A DNA stretch of 64,000 nucleotides. It comes from Microvirga guangxiensis (lineage in GTDB: Bacteria > Pseudomonadota > Alphaproteobacteria > Rhizobiales > Beijerinckiaceae). Location: contig NZ_FMVJ01000005.1 of assembly GCF_900102135.1 (NCBI RefSeq), positions 398,736-462,735 on the forward strand, written 5' to 3'. The notes below the pieces were generated by a model, which made no database searches, was not told the DNA's origin, and saw nothing but the letters and a program-made list of their open reading frames with translations. Position numbers and translations under genes: made by a program. Positions 17,402 through 26,600 of this stretch are shown here, one piece after another (the first letter of the stretch is position 1; each line of letters begins with the position of its first letter).

Positions 17402-17917
17402 TCATGACAGCACTTTCATCCAAGGCGTGCTTGGAAAGATGAAGAGCGCTGCTGCCGCAATGGCGACGCCGTAAGGAACGCCGGTCTCTTTCGCATGGAG
17501 CTTCTCGACCCAAGGTATGCCGTTGCAGAAGGCTGGAAGCGGCATCGCGCGAAAGCGGAGGAGGATGAGCGTAAGCACGCCTCCAAAGATAGCCATGGAC
17601 AGAACGTAGGGGAGGACGTGTTCGGCGCCGAGCCAGAGAATGACGACTGAGATGAGCTTGGCGTCGCCCCCGCCGATCCATCGAAGGCTGAAGAAGATGA
17701 ATGTGCAGATGAGAGCAGCAAACGCTACAGCGGCGCTCAGGCCGATTTGCACTGCTCCGAACCCTGCAAGGGGTGCCAATGCCGCATAGATGGCCAGGAG
17801 AAAGAGAACGAGTTCATTGCGGATCTTCATGGTGGCGAGATCCATCAGGCCTGCCCAGATCGTCGCTGCCGCGAAGCAGAGGCTGGCGGTGAGCGCTGCA
17901 ACAGCCGGGATCGTCAT
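17402..17917 (-). CDS. cpaA: Flp prepilin peptidase CpaA/TadV
   Basis: This 171-aa polytopic membrane protein of the A24 aspartic peptidase family cleaves the Flp pilin and TadE/F leaders. The two catalytic aspartates are visible: one in WAGLMDLATMKIRNELV (the usual DxxxxxIPN site) and one in RWIGGGDAKLISV (the GxGD motif). About five TM helices are predictable. AAGGAG lies 5 nt before the ATG. It follows flp after 104 nt that contain a strong hairpin, so expression relative to the pilin may be lowered by partial termination. Confidence 0.92.
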   Translation of the reverse strand: MTIPAVAALTASLCFAAATIWAGLMDLATMKIRNELVLFLLAIYAALAPLAGFGAVQIGLSAAVAFAALICTFIFFSLRWIGGGDAKLISVVILWLGAEHVLPYVLSMAIFGGVLTLILLRFRAMPLPAFCNGIPWVEKLHAKETGVPYGVAIAAAALFIFPSTPWMKVLS

Positions 17918-17970
17918 GCCTGCTCCTTGACAGTTGCACGGTGTAAAAAATGTCTAAAGCTAGAAAGGAA

Positions 17971-17991
17971 CGGAGGGGAAATCCCCCTCCG
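17971..17991 (-). terminator. hairpin after flp (terminator or attenuator)
   Basis: CGGAGGGG (17971-17978) pairs with CCCCTCCG (17984-17991) around a 5-nt loop, 30 nt beyond the flp stop codon. Read leftward it is followed by the pyrimidine-rich TTCCTTTCT. This fits a partial terminator giving high pilin and lower cpaA-tadE expression. Confidence 0.6.
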
Positions 17992-18021
17992 CAATAATCC
18001 GGTAAACGAAAGGGCTGAAGT

Positions 18022-18198
18022 TTAGGGAGTGATTGTGCCAAGACGGGTCTGGATGAGGTTGAAGACTGCTTCAAGTTCGGTGCCAATCAGGCCTACTGCT
18101 GTTATGATTACAACTGCGATCAAACCGGCAATCAAGCCGTATTCAATGGCGGTTGCGCCGGACTCGTTTTTCGAAAAGCGCTTCAGGAGAGACTTCAT
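18022..18198 (-). CDS. flp: Flp/PilA major pilin prepilin
   Basis: This 58-aa prepilin has the leader MKSLLKRFSKNESG, then cleavage before ATAIEYGLIAGLIAVVII. Glu lies at +5 and Tyr follows it, the Flp hallmark. The tail is short (LEAVFNLIQTRLGTITP). CpaA cleaves after Gly and the mature peptide of about 44 residues polymerises into the Flp pilus. The ATG at 18198 is supported by AGGAA 8 nt upstream; the longer upstream frame is not. It heads the operon and is followed by a strong hairpin. Two copies of the locus motif lie 107-168 nt upstream. Confidence 0.95.
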   Translation of the reverse strand: MKSLLKRFSKNESGATAIEYGLIAGLIAVVIITAVGLIGTELEAVFNLIQTRLGTITP

Positions 18199-18304
18199 CG
18201 TTTCATTCCTTGGTCTGTTAGACTGGTCTGTCGCACTTTCGGCGTGACCCCCCACAAGCCCCCTTGGCTGTGTTACAAACATTCAAAGAACTTTTTCGCA
18301 GGTT

Positions 18305-18330
18305 GGTCTATTCAGCCTGATGGCCTAGAG
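18305..18330 (+). promoter_or_regulatory. tad-locus motif upstream of flp, copy 1
   Basis: The sequence is GGTCTATTCAGCCTGATGG followed by CCTAGAG. ATTCAG (18310) and TGATGG (18318) form an imperfect inverted repeat followed by CTAG (18325). It aligns closely with 13661-13687 and lies 107-132 nt before the flp ATG. Confidence 0.55.
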
Positions 18331-18341
18331 CTTTCGCGAGG

Positions 18342-18366
18342 TGTTATTCAGCCGAACAGCCTAGGG
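18342..18366 (+). promoter_or_regulatory. tad-locus motif upstream of flp, copy 2
   Basis: TGTTATTCAGCCGAACAG is followed by CCTAGGG. It shares ATTCAGCC and CCTAGG with copy 1 and begins 36 bp from it, but its right half-site is weaker. Confidence 0.45.
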
Positions 18367-18467
18367 GCGCGGCACTGCTTATATATGAATGGTGAAATCG
18401 CATTCATAGGATCGGCGGATTGCAAGATCGCCGTTGTCTCATTGGATAAGAAGGCTGCTTTGCTGAC

Positions 18468-18983
18468 CTAGATAGTTTTTCTGGGACGCGAGATGTTGTC
18501 GCGCAGAAGGTCCAGGTTGTTGTTGACCGTGACGTTCGTTGGATCGAGTTCGTGCGCCTTCAGGAAGCTGCTGCGAGCTTTGACGACATCGCCGCGCAAC
18601 AGATATGAATAACCGATATTGTTGTAATACTCGGCCCGGTCTCCCACGAGCCGTCCTGCCTCGCGGTAGGCGCGATCCGCAAGGTCGAAGCGGCGCACGC
18701 GGTCATAGGATGCAGCAAGCCCCAGCCACGCCTCGCCGTTATTGGGTTCGATCTCGACGGTGCGCTCATAGTACCGCGCGGCATGGCCATAATTGCCTTC
18801 TGAGAATTGTACCTTGGCAACCTTGAAGACCTCGCTGTCGGGATAAGCCTCGACAGAGGAGGGCAGTTCGAGCTCAGTGACGCTATTCCCGAAGCTGGAG
18901 GTGCCCGTGTTGTTGCATGCCGCCAGGAGGGGGAGTGCGCAGCCAAGCAAAGCCGTTGCCAGCTTCCGTTCGAGTGCTCCCAT
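18468..18983 (-). CDS. tadD: TPR-repeat lipoprotein, TadD-like
   Basis: This 171-aa protein starts at the ATG at 18983, preceded by GGGGG 7 nt upstream. It has a lipoprotein signal with lipobox LLAAC at about residues 18-22. The mature part contains three to four TPR motifs, for example GNYGHAARYYERTVEIEPNN, then AEYYNNIGYSYLLRGDV and ARSSFLKAHELDPTNVTVNN. TadD lipoproteins assist outer-membrane assembly of the Tad secretin. It is divergent from the cpaC secretin gene and shares its promoter region. The longer upstream frame to 19112 looks non-coding. Confidence 0.87.
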   Translation of the reverse strand: MGALERKLATALLGCALPLLAACNNTGTSSFGNSVTELELPSSVEAYPDSEVFKVAKVQFSEGNYGHAARYYERTVEIEPNNGEAWLGLAASYDRVRRFDLADRAYREAGRLVGDRAEYYNNIGYSYLLRGDVVKARSSFLKAHELDPTNVTVNNNLDLLRDNISRPRKTI

Positions 18984-19117
18984 TGCAAAACCCCCAGGCT
19001 TATTTTCCGCTGTACAATAGCGATTCGTTGCACCGATGTAGCAGTGGTTTGCCCGTGCTCGCAAGACATGCTCCGGGCAATTGCTTGCAGATACTGCAGC
19101 CTCTGACGGCAAGTAGC

Positions 19118-19140
19118 AGCTAGGCCAGATGGACTAGGCC
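19118..19140 (+). promoter_or_regulatory. tad-locus motif between tadD-like and cpaC
   Basis: CTAGGCCAGATGGACTAGG (19120-19138) has two CTAGG words 14 bp apart flanking AGATGG. It is centred in the divergent promoter region, 137-155 nt from the tadD-like ATG and 131-149 nt from the cpaC ATG. It matches the ATGGNCTAGG half of the other copies. Confidence 0.5.
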
Positions 19141-19268
19141 GCCTTTTCTTTACGTACCTTTAACCACAGAAGCTCACAGCTTGAGGAGTCCTAAGCCCTT
19201 TGAAAGGCTAGACTTCGCGAAGCAAAATAAAATAGAATAATATAACTTTTTGGGGCGGTTTTTCAGAA

Positions 19269-20774
19269 ATGCGTTTGAGGTTTAATCTGGCACGCTGCCG
19301 CGCATTACCGAGCAAGTTCGGGCTGGCTTTTGCGGTGTTCGCCTTCATGGTTGCATTCGTGGGGACTGCAACTGCAGTGCATGCCCAGGAAAGATTGCTG
19401 CGCTTCAACAAGGGGCGCGCTATTGGCGACATCAACGTTGCGCAGGGGCAATTCCTGACGGCTAAGACGGTGATGGATATCGGCCGTGTGGTTGTTGGAA
19501 ATCCCGATATCGCGACAGCTGTGCCGCTTACCGCAAGCTCGTTCTATGTGCTCGGCAAGGCGGAAGGACGGACGAATGTTGCGGTCTATGGTGCCGATGA
19601 CGCGTTGCTTGGAACAGTTAACGTCGAAGTCGGCGCCGATACGCCGGACCTTGCGGCAACCATTCAGGAAACCATCCCTCAGGCCAATATCCGCGTGGAA
19701 ACGGTCAATGGACGCCTCCGTCTGAGCGGGACGGTGCCGGATGGCATCGCCCTGCGCAAGGCTCTGGAGATTGCCCAGCAATATGGATCGGACGGCGTTA
19801 TCAATGCTTTGCGCGTGACAGGCGGTCAGCAGGTCATGCTGGAGGTCCGCTTTATTGAGGCCAACCGAACCGCTGGCCGCGAACTCGGCATCAGCTGGTT
19901 CGGGCGTCGTGCCGGTGATACTTCCGGTCGCGGGATATCGCTCGGAAACTTCAACCCTCCGCAAACTGGGACGTCCGGCATCACATACAATCCCCTGCTG
20001 GCAAGCGGCGGAACGCCATTCGGCACAATCGTTGCAAACTTCCTTGGTGGCGGCATCAGCGCGGATATTCTTGTCCAGGCCCTGGAAGAGAAGGGACTTG
20101 CCCGTCGCCTGGCTGAGCCCAACCTTATCGCGCTCTCAGGAGAGAAGGCGAGCTTCCTGGCCGGTGGTGAGGTTCCTATTCCTGTTTCTGCCGAAGACAA
20201 TCAGATCACCGTCACTTACAAGGAATATGGCGTTCGTCTGAACTTCACCCCGACCGTGCTCGAGAACGGCATCATCAATCTCAAACTGGAGCCAGAGGTC
20301 AGCCAAGTCGACGAGTCGATCCGCGTGAGCACCGGATCGATATCCATTCCGGGATTCATCACCCGGCGCGCCAGCACCTCCCTTGAAATTCGAGACGGCC
20401 AGAGCTTCGCGATGGCGGGCCTCTTGCAAAGCGTTCACTCCAAGAACCGTGAGCAAGTGCCGTGGCTCGGATCTCTTCCCGTCATCGGCGCTCTCTTTAG
20501 CTCTTCTTCCTTCGAGGAGCAGGAGACCGATCTTGTCATCATCGTAACGCCACGGCTCGTGAAGCCCGGCAAGCCAGGTCAGCCCCTCCGCACCCCGCTC
20601 GACTCGACAAAGCCCAGCAATGATCTGGAGTTCTTCCTCGTCGGCTCCTTGGAGGTCGACAAGGATATGCAAAAGCGCTTTGCCGAAGGCGCAGGGGTGA
20701 TCGGTCCTTATGGTCACATTGTCGATTTGAAGCCAGGAAAGCGCAATGCCGTCAAAAAAATCGTCAAGCGCTAA
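19269..20774 (+). CDS. cpaC: Tad pilus outer-membrane secretin CpaC/RcpA
   Basis: This 501-aa protein has a signal peptide (about 1-39, ending TAVHAQE). The pilus-specific N-domain (about 45-120) contains GDINVAQGQFLTAKTVMDIG and GKAEGRTNVAVYG. A BON-like segment follows, then the secretin domain (about 250-430) with AEPNLIALSGEKASFLAGGE and TRRASTSLEIRDGQSFAMAG. It forms the outer-membrane pore for the Flp pilus. The ribosome site is weak (GGGGCGG about 13 nt upstream). The stop codon overlaps the next gene by 29 nt, so they are co-translated. Confidence 0.94.
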   Translation: MRLRFNLARCRALPSKFGLAFAVFAFMVAFVGTATAVHAQERLLRFNKGRAIGDINVAQGQFLTAKTVMDIGRVVVGNPDIATAVPLTASSFYVLGKAEGRTNVAVYGADDALLGTVNVEVGADTPDLAATIQETIPQANIRVETVNGRLRLSGTVPDGIALRKALEIAQQYGSDGVINALRVTGGQQVMLEVRFIEANRTAGRELGISWFGRRAGDTSGRGISLGNFNPPQTGTSGITYNPLLASGGTPFGTIVANFLGGGISADILVQALEEKGLARRLAEPNLIALSGEKASFLAGGEVPIPVSAEDNQITVTYKEYGVRLNFTPTVLENGIINLKLEPEVSQVDESIRVSTGSISIPGFITRRASTSLEIRDGQSFAMAGLLQSVHSKNREQVPWLGSLPVIGALFSSSSFEEQETDLVIIVTPRLVKPGKPGQPLRTPLDSTKPSNDLEFFLVGSLEVDKDMQKRFAEGAGVIGPYGHIVDLKPGKRNAVKKIVKR

Positions 20775-21069
20775 GAGTAGGTTTGCTCTATTTGCGCTTC
20801 TTTGTGCATCGGCCATGTTGCTGGGGGCGTGCGCGGATTACATGGAGCGTCGGGACACCGTCACGCTTCATGCGGGAGAAGCGCAGGCCTGGAATAAGGT
20901 CGTACATACAGCAGATCCCTGGCCTCCTTATGTCATGAACACTCATATTCCAGGTGATGGGCAGCGCACGGCTCAGGCCATTCAACGCTACAGCACCGGT
21001 AATGCACAGAGCGGATCAGCCGATGGCACTTCGACTGCGGCGGCAGGTGCAAACGTCGCTCCGAAATAA
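20746..21069 (+). CDS. small Tad-locus lipoprotein downstream of cpaC
   Basis: This 107-aa protein begins MPSKKSSSAKSRFALFALLC and has the lipobox LLGAC at about 25-29, so it should be an outer-membrane-directed lipoprotein. The mature part contains YMERRDTVTLHAGEAQAWNK and DPWPPYVMNTHIPGDGQRTA, then a low-complexity Gly/Ser/Ala/Thr tail. Short lipoproteins with this RRDTVTLxAG and DPWP pattern occur beside rhizobial tad loci as far as I recall. It occupies the position where many alphaproteobacterial loci have cpaD (about 220 aa), which I do not find. It overlaps cpaC by 29 nt. Confidence 0.8.
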   Translation: MPSKKSSSAKSRFALFALLCASAMLLGACADYMERRDTVTLHAGEAQAWNKVVHTADPWPPYVMNTHIPGDGQRTAQAIQRYSTGNAQSGSADGTSTAAAGANVAPK

Positions 21070-21093
21070 TGGCCCGGGTCTTTAAAAGGGCCA
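21070..21093 (+). terminator. possible terminator after cpaC operon
   Basis: TGGCCC (21070-21075) pairs with GGGCCA (21088-21093) immediately after the lipoprotein stop codon, followed by AAAAG. There is no T-run on the plus strand, so only a hairpin is supported. Confidence 0.3.
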
Positions 21094-21204
21094 AAAGTTG
21101 AGTGCTGGTGTTGCTAATGCTGTCGCTTCTCCTAACCGCAAGTCCGCCTTGAACATCAGATGTTGCGGGGCTGGGTCCGCCGACTATTTCTCTTAGATAT
21201 GGAT

Positions 21205-22623
21205 CTAAGCTGCATAGGCTTCAGACATCGTGCGGATGTCTTCCAGCTTTGAACGGAAGGCTGTCCAATCGTCTCGACTGGCAATAGGTTCCCATATTGC
21301 TTCCACATCATCGATCAGCATCGTGCAGGGCGTAAGTCTCGCGAAGTAGGGATGGTCGAGTTTCAATCGGGACACTGGCTCGAAGTCTTCAAGAGCGTCG
21401 CGGAAATCTTGAAAAGTTGGGTGGGCGTAGAACGCAGCCGAAGGGCTTTGCCCGGCGCGCCCAAGACTCTTCACGCCTCCATACCAGTCGAAGAATGTTT
21501 GCTCGAAGGGAGCTTTCGTGTTGTGCAGGAATGCCCACAAGGACCGGGCAAGCTGTGCGTCTCGCTCCGGGCTGTGAGAGCGTAGACCGAGGCGGCGGAG
21601 AATGGCTGCTGGGAATTCCTGGTGTAATGCAGGCTGAAAGGCGGAAAGCGACGCCTCCAGTTTGCTCTGCTCTGCAATGGGCAGAAAACATTCTGCAAGT
21701 CTGTACAGATTCCATAATAGAGCATCAGGCTGGCGCCCAAAGGCATAAAGGCCCGTTTCATCGAAATATGCAGCCGTGAAAGCGGGATCATAAGCGGGGA
21801 GAAAGCGCCAGGGGCCGTAGTCGAAGCTCTCTCCGGTGACGTTGATATTGTCTGTATTGAGCACGCCGTGCACGAAGCCTGCAGCCATCCATTCTGCCCC
21901 CATGCGTGCGACACGTCGGCAAACTTCTTCAAGGAAGGCTGAGGCACGTTCTGGCGCACTCTCTCGCCAGAGCTCAGGCATATAAGTCGTGATGGTGTAG
22001 TCGAGCAGCCTGCCGATATTGCCGACCTCATCCAGGTAAAGGAAGCGCTGAAAGGTGCCGATGCGAATATGAGAGTGGCTGAGCCGCACAAGAACTGATG
22101 AGCGCGTGGGCGACGGCTCATCGCCCCTCTCCAATTCTTCGCCCGTCTCGATCAGGCTGAATGATTTTGAAGTGTTGACGCCGAGGGCTTCTAGCATCTC
22201 TGTCGCAAGGACTTCCCTAACACCCCCTTTGAGCGTCAGGCGGCCATCCGCATGGCGCGACCATGGTGTTTGCCCGCTTCCTTTGGTAGCGAGATCAAGC
22301 AACCTGCCATCTTGCGTGTCGTATAGTTGAGCGAAAAGAAACCCTCGCCCGTCACCGAGATGAGGATTGTATGTTCTGAATTGGTGGCCGTGATAACGCA
22401 GAGCGAGCGGCTGCTCGAAGCTGCCGGGAAGAGGCTCGAAGAGGCCGAAATGCTTGACCCACCGGTCATCCGTCAGGTCTTCGAGACCTGTACGGGCAGC
22501 CCATCTCTGATTTCGGTATCGGAGAAGGTGAGTTGGAAACTGAGCCGGCGCGACGATGTCATAAAAATCAGCCCCGAGGGCTTGGTGGCTCTTTGAAGCG
22601 CGATAGGCAGGCGAAAAAGACAT
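21205..22623 (-). CDS. selO: SelO/YdiU-family protein adenylyltransferase (pseudokinase fold)
   Basis: This 472-aa protein starts at the ATG at 22623 (MSFSPAYRAS); a GTG at 22656 would add 11 residues, and neither has a strong ribosome site. The family signature is clear: RYHGHQFRTYNPHLGDGRG, LATKGSGQTPWSRHADGRLT, the VREVLATEMLEALGV helix and the active-site loop GVLNTDNINVTGESFDYGPW. SelO proteins transfer AMP to protein Ser/Thr/Tyr and are linked to oxidative stress. No C-terminal Cys/Sec motif is present (the end is MSEAYAA), as in many bacterial members. It is a single-gene unit convergent with the cpaC operon. Confidence 0.93.
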   Translation of the reverse strand: MSFSPAYRASKSHQALGADFYDIVAPAQFPTHLLRYRNQRWAARTGLEDLTDDRWVKHFGLFEPLPGSFEQPLALRYHGHQFRTYNPHLGDGRGFLFAQLYDTQDGRLLDLATKGSGQTPWSRHADGRLTLKGGVREVLATEMLEALGVNTSKSFSLIETGEELERGDEPSPTRSSVLVRLSHSHIRIGTFQRFLYLDEVGNIGRLLDYTITTYMPELWRESAPERASAFLEEVCRRVARMGAEWMAAGFVHGVLNTDNINVTGESFDYGPWRFLPAYDPAFTAAYFDETGLYAFGRQPDALLWNLYRLAECFLPIAEQSKLEASLSAFQPALHQEFPAAILRRLGLRSHSPERDAQLARSLWAFLHNTKAPFEQTFFDWYGGVKSLGRAGQSPSAAFYAHPTFQDFRDALEDFEPVSRLKLDHPYFARLTPCTMLIDDVEAIWEPIASRDDWTAFRSKLEDIRTMSEAYAA

Positions 22624-22915
22624 CAAATCGTTTCCGGTTGTCCTGTTCAATTCCACTCAAGGCGAATTGTTCGCGAACTAGAACTGCAACTGTGCGAAAA
22701 ACTGAAACATAGTATAAGAAATCATTCTGAATTAACCATGCTGTGGAAAAGTATTTTTGTGCGGATTTTTCGGAAATCTCCATCAATTCCCACGGCTTGG
22801 GCGCGAAACTATAGAGCGTTTCCTGGCGTCATGGTTTGAAATTCTCCATATGAGCTTGGCCGAAGCAGCGGCGACTCTTATGATTCTTTTAACGAAGCAG
22901 CTTGAGGGGAGATAA

Positions 22916-23131
22916 ATGATAGCCAGGGAATGGGCAGCTCTCTATGGGCGAGTCGCTTTGGTCGTGCTCGCATTTGCGTTCGTCGCAGCAATAGTTGCTG
23001 GACCTCTTCTGAAAGGTGAGGGCGCACAGCATTCTGTTGCGGTACTCCGGCCCCAACCCGAGCACGAATTGATCCGCACCAAAATGACTTCCACCTCGGA
23101 AAGCAAAGCCAAGCCTCCGTCAGGGTTGTGA
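22916..23131 (+). CDS. small membrane protein of unknown function
   Basis: This 71-aa protein has a GAGGGGAG ribosome site 4 nt before its ATG, which makes it credible despite its size. One TM helix (about 10-31, VALVVLAFAFVAAIVAGPLL) is followed by a hydrophilic tail with EHELIRTKM and a Ser/Lys-rich end. I do not recognise a family. It lies immediately upstream of another small gene and the Mfd-like gene, all rightward, so they may share a transcript. Confidence 0.6.
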   Translation: MIAREWAALYGRVALVVLAFAFVAAIVAGPLLKGEGAQHSVAVLRPQPEHELIRTKMTSTSESKAKPPSGL

Positions 23132-23187
23132 GTGTAGAAAGCCTCATTCAAGCAGAAGGACGCGCTTGGCCATTTCGGGAGCGTGAA

Positions 23188-23556
23188 ATGAGCGACGACA
23201 ACATTTTGCGGCAGGAAGTCCGCCAATCTCTGTACAATGTTCGCAGGTTGATCCGCTCCTATTCGGGGCTTTATGCCGGTGAAGATCTTGCCCGTGATGT
23301 GCTCAAGGCCTGCGATGAGATGGCAGGGCAATCGACGCCGCGTCTAAGAGAGGCGCTACGTACCGTGCAGGAGCGTTGCACGAAGTTGGTGCGCGATGCC
23401 GACCGTTTCTCCGCGCGCGACCCGGCAACGATTGCTGCATCCCGAGCCCAGGCTTTTGCTTCCATCGATATCCTTCAGGACGCCTTGTTTGAAATGCGCA
23501 AGGCTGAGACCAGCAATCCACGGCTTGGCGCTCTGTTGAGGCGGAAAAGCCTCTAG
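23188..23556 (+). CDS. conserved-looking helical hypothetical protein
   Basis: This 122-aa protein starts at the ATG at 23188, chosen because GGGAG lies 6 nt upstream; a GTG at 23128 would overlap the preceding stop codon and lacks such a site. It looks entirely alpha-helical: EVRQSLYNVRRLIRSYSGLY, a middle segment with REALRTVQERCTKLVRDADR, then FASIDILQDALFEMRKAE. There is no TM segment or known motif. It lies 66 nt before the Mfd-like gene and may be functionally linked to it. Confidence 0.65.
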   Translation: MSDDNILRQEVRQSLYNVRRLIRSYSGLYAGEDLARDVLKACDEMAGQSTPRLREALRTVQERCTKLVRDADRFSARDPATIAASRAQAFASIDILQDALFEMRKAETSNPRLGALLRRKSL

Positions 23557-23622
23557 CTGCAACTGACTCAGATACTGGGCGTTTATGCTGAGATCCGAGC
23601 ATATTCAGCCCAAGAGAACCTC

Positions 23623-26600
23623 ATGCGCGCTAAGCCCGTCGGCCCTCCGGACATGGGACCGTCTTTTCTGTCTCTGGTGTCATCTATAGGGCTTCGTGCG
23701 GTACGTCTCATCGAGATGGTCGAAGAGGCTGGGCCAAGCCGTTTGATTTACATAGCACAGGAGCAGCGCCTAGCAGAGCAGATGGCAAAAGCGGTGAAGG
23801 GGCTGGCGCCTGATTTAAAGGTTTTGCTGCTCCCGCCCTGGGACTGCCTTCCTTACGATAGCGTGTCGCCTTCTCGTGAGATGATGGGGCAGAGAATGGC
23901 GTCGCTTCGTGAGATGACGTCTGTGGAAGATCAGGCTGGCGTGCTGATCACCAGTCCTGCCGCCGTTGTTCAACGAGTGCCACCGCGAGATATCTGGGAC
24001 GGTGCGACGCTGACTCTCATGATGGGAAGCGCGTATTCGTACGAAGAGCTCCAAGATTTTCTGAGCCGCGCCGGATATATCCTGGATGACCGTGTGGACG
24101 AGCCCGGAGAAGCGGCCATTCACGGGCAGGTCGTCGATTTGTTTCCAGCAGATTCCCTGCTGCCATATCGTGTGGAGCACGATGGTACGTCGATCATCGC
24201 AATTCGCCGCTATGATCCTATTACGCAGCGTACTGAAGATGAGGTCCAAAGCGTCACTCTGGGGCCTGCATCTGAAGTCGTCTCGCTTAAGGGCGAGGAT
24301 GATGCTCATCTTGAGCGCTCTTCAGGGATGGAGCATCGTCTGTCAGATTACTATGACAGGCTGGAAACGGTCTTCGATTATTGGCCCCAAGCTGCACTCG
24401 TAATGGAGGAGGGAGCAGAAGAGCGACGTCAGGATGTGATGGGACAAGTTGCCGATGCTTTCGAGAGCCGCAGAAGTCTGCGCAAAGGAGCAGACAATGC
24501 AGCGAAGCCGGAAAGTCTCTTTATCCTTGATGACGAGTGGCAGGATCTTCTCAGCGAGCGGCGGGTAACGATCATTCGTCCCACACCCATGAATGAGAAG
24601 GTCGCAATACCTTTCTTTGCGGGTTCTCGTAAGCCTACGCAGACAATGCTGGAGTTCGTTCGAGAGCAAAGGGACTCGGGGCACAGGATTCTGTTGGTCG
24701 CTACAACGGATCGTGACCTCGCTCGACTTCGACGTAGGATCCAGAGTCTCCAGTCCGGTACAATTGCCATCGAGAAATGGAAGGATATCCTTTCAGGGCC
24801 GCCGCATGGCATTTTTGCGATCAAGGCTGAGATCAAAGGCGGCTTCGTTGATGAGATGTCCAATGTCGTCGTCGTCACGGCTTACGACGTGTTCGGCAGC
24901 CGGTCGATTTGCGAAGATCCATCTGGAGCATCATCTGCGGCGGCTCAGTTCACTGATATGAGTTTCCAAATAGGCGATACCATCGTTCACAGCGAGCATG
25001 GGATCGGCAGGTTGGACGGGATCGAGACGATAACGCTCAATGAGGAGCAATACGAAGATGCTATCCGACTAAGCTATGCGGATGACGCGGCATTGATGGT
25101 TCCCGTAACCGAGATGGATTCGATCTGGCGTTATGGTGGGTCATCCGAGGCGGTCAAGCCCGACAAACTCAATGGCGGTGCATGGATAAGTAGGCGGCAG
25201 AAGATCGAGGCCGAAATTCGGGAGGCGGTACAGCGGGTCAAGGCGCTCGTCTCAGAACGAAAGTCCACCGAGGTAGAGCCCATCGTGCCGCCCCCTCGGA
25301 TTTACGAACGCTTCGCCGCACGTTTCGCTTTCACTGAAACCTCTGACCAATCGCGTGCCATCGAAGAAGTCCTCCAGGATCTCGTTTCAGGGTACCCCAT
25401 GGATCGTTTGGTGTGCGGCGATGTTGGTTTTGGTAAGACCGAGGTTGCCTTGCGCGCAGCCGCCGCGATTGCTCTTTCTGGAAAGCAGGTGGCCATTGTT
25501 GCCCCGACGACTGTCTTGGCTCGACAACACCTGAGAACCTTCCAGAGAAGGTTTGCGGGCTTGGGTGTTGAAATTGCCCATCTCTCACGTCTCGTTGCGC
25601 CTGCAGAAGCAAGAGCCGTCAAAAAAGGGCTCGCCGACGGTACGATTAGGATCGTCGTGGGAACGCATGCGCTCGCCGGAAAAGGGATTGCATTCAAGGA
25701 TCTCGGACTTGTAGTGATCGACGAAGAGCAACGATTTGGGGTCGCGCATAAAACGAGGCTGCGCGAACTATCGAAGAGCGGCCATGTCTTGGCGCTTACG
25801 GCGACACCGATACCGCGCACGTTTCAATCTTCTCTCGTCGGTTTGCAAGATATCAGCGTCATTGCCACTCCGCCTGCTCGGCGCCAACCTATTCGCACGT
25901 TCTTGACAGCATTCGATCCTGCAAGCATGCGCGAAGCGCTCATGCGTGAGAAACGACGCAATGGTCAGAGCTTCGTGGTCTGCTCGAGAATTGAAGATAT
26001 TGAACCGATGCGCCAGCAATTGGAGAAACTCGTTCCTGAATTAAAACTGATGGTGGCCCATGGTCAGATGTCGCCAGTTGAGACAGACGAAGCAATGGTC
26101 GGATTCGCCGATGGCGAGGGCGACGTGTTGCTCGCAACCAATATCATTGAAAGCGGTCTCGACGTTCCTCGCGCTAATACTATGCTGGTCTGGCGAGCAG
26201 ACCGCTTCGGCCTTGCTCAGCTTCACCAACTGCGTGGCCGTGTCGGGAGAGGGCGCATTCGTGGCACTGTCTATCTTCTGACGGAGCGCGATCAAGTGCT
26301 CCCGAAAGTAACAGAGAAAAGATTGCGGACCTTGGAAGCGCTGGATCGGCTCGGCGCCGGTTTCGCTATCAGCGCGCAGGACCTGGATCAGCGCGGAGCG
26401 GGCTCCCTGCTGGAGGAAGAGCAGGCAGGGCATGTCAAGCTCATCGGAACCGATCTCTATCGTTCAATGCTGCAACGCGCACTGTGCGGACAGAGTATGG
26501 AAGATCTCTGGTCGCCTGAACTTAATCTTGGACTGTCGGCACGTATTCCAGAAGATTATGTTGCTGATCCAGAGACGCGGATCAATCTATATGCCCGAAT

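Noticed and set aside
18244-18471. 75-codon plus-strand frame upstream of flp
   Set aside because: It spans the two regulatory motif copies, has no good ribosome site and no recognisable feature.
19143-19268. Possible CtrA box before cpaC
   Set aside because: A TTAA word is present near 19161 but the second half-site at the required spacing is missing.
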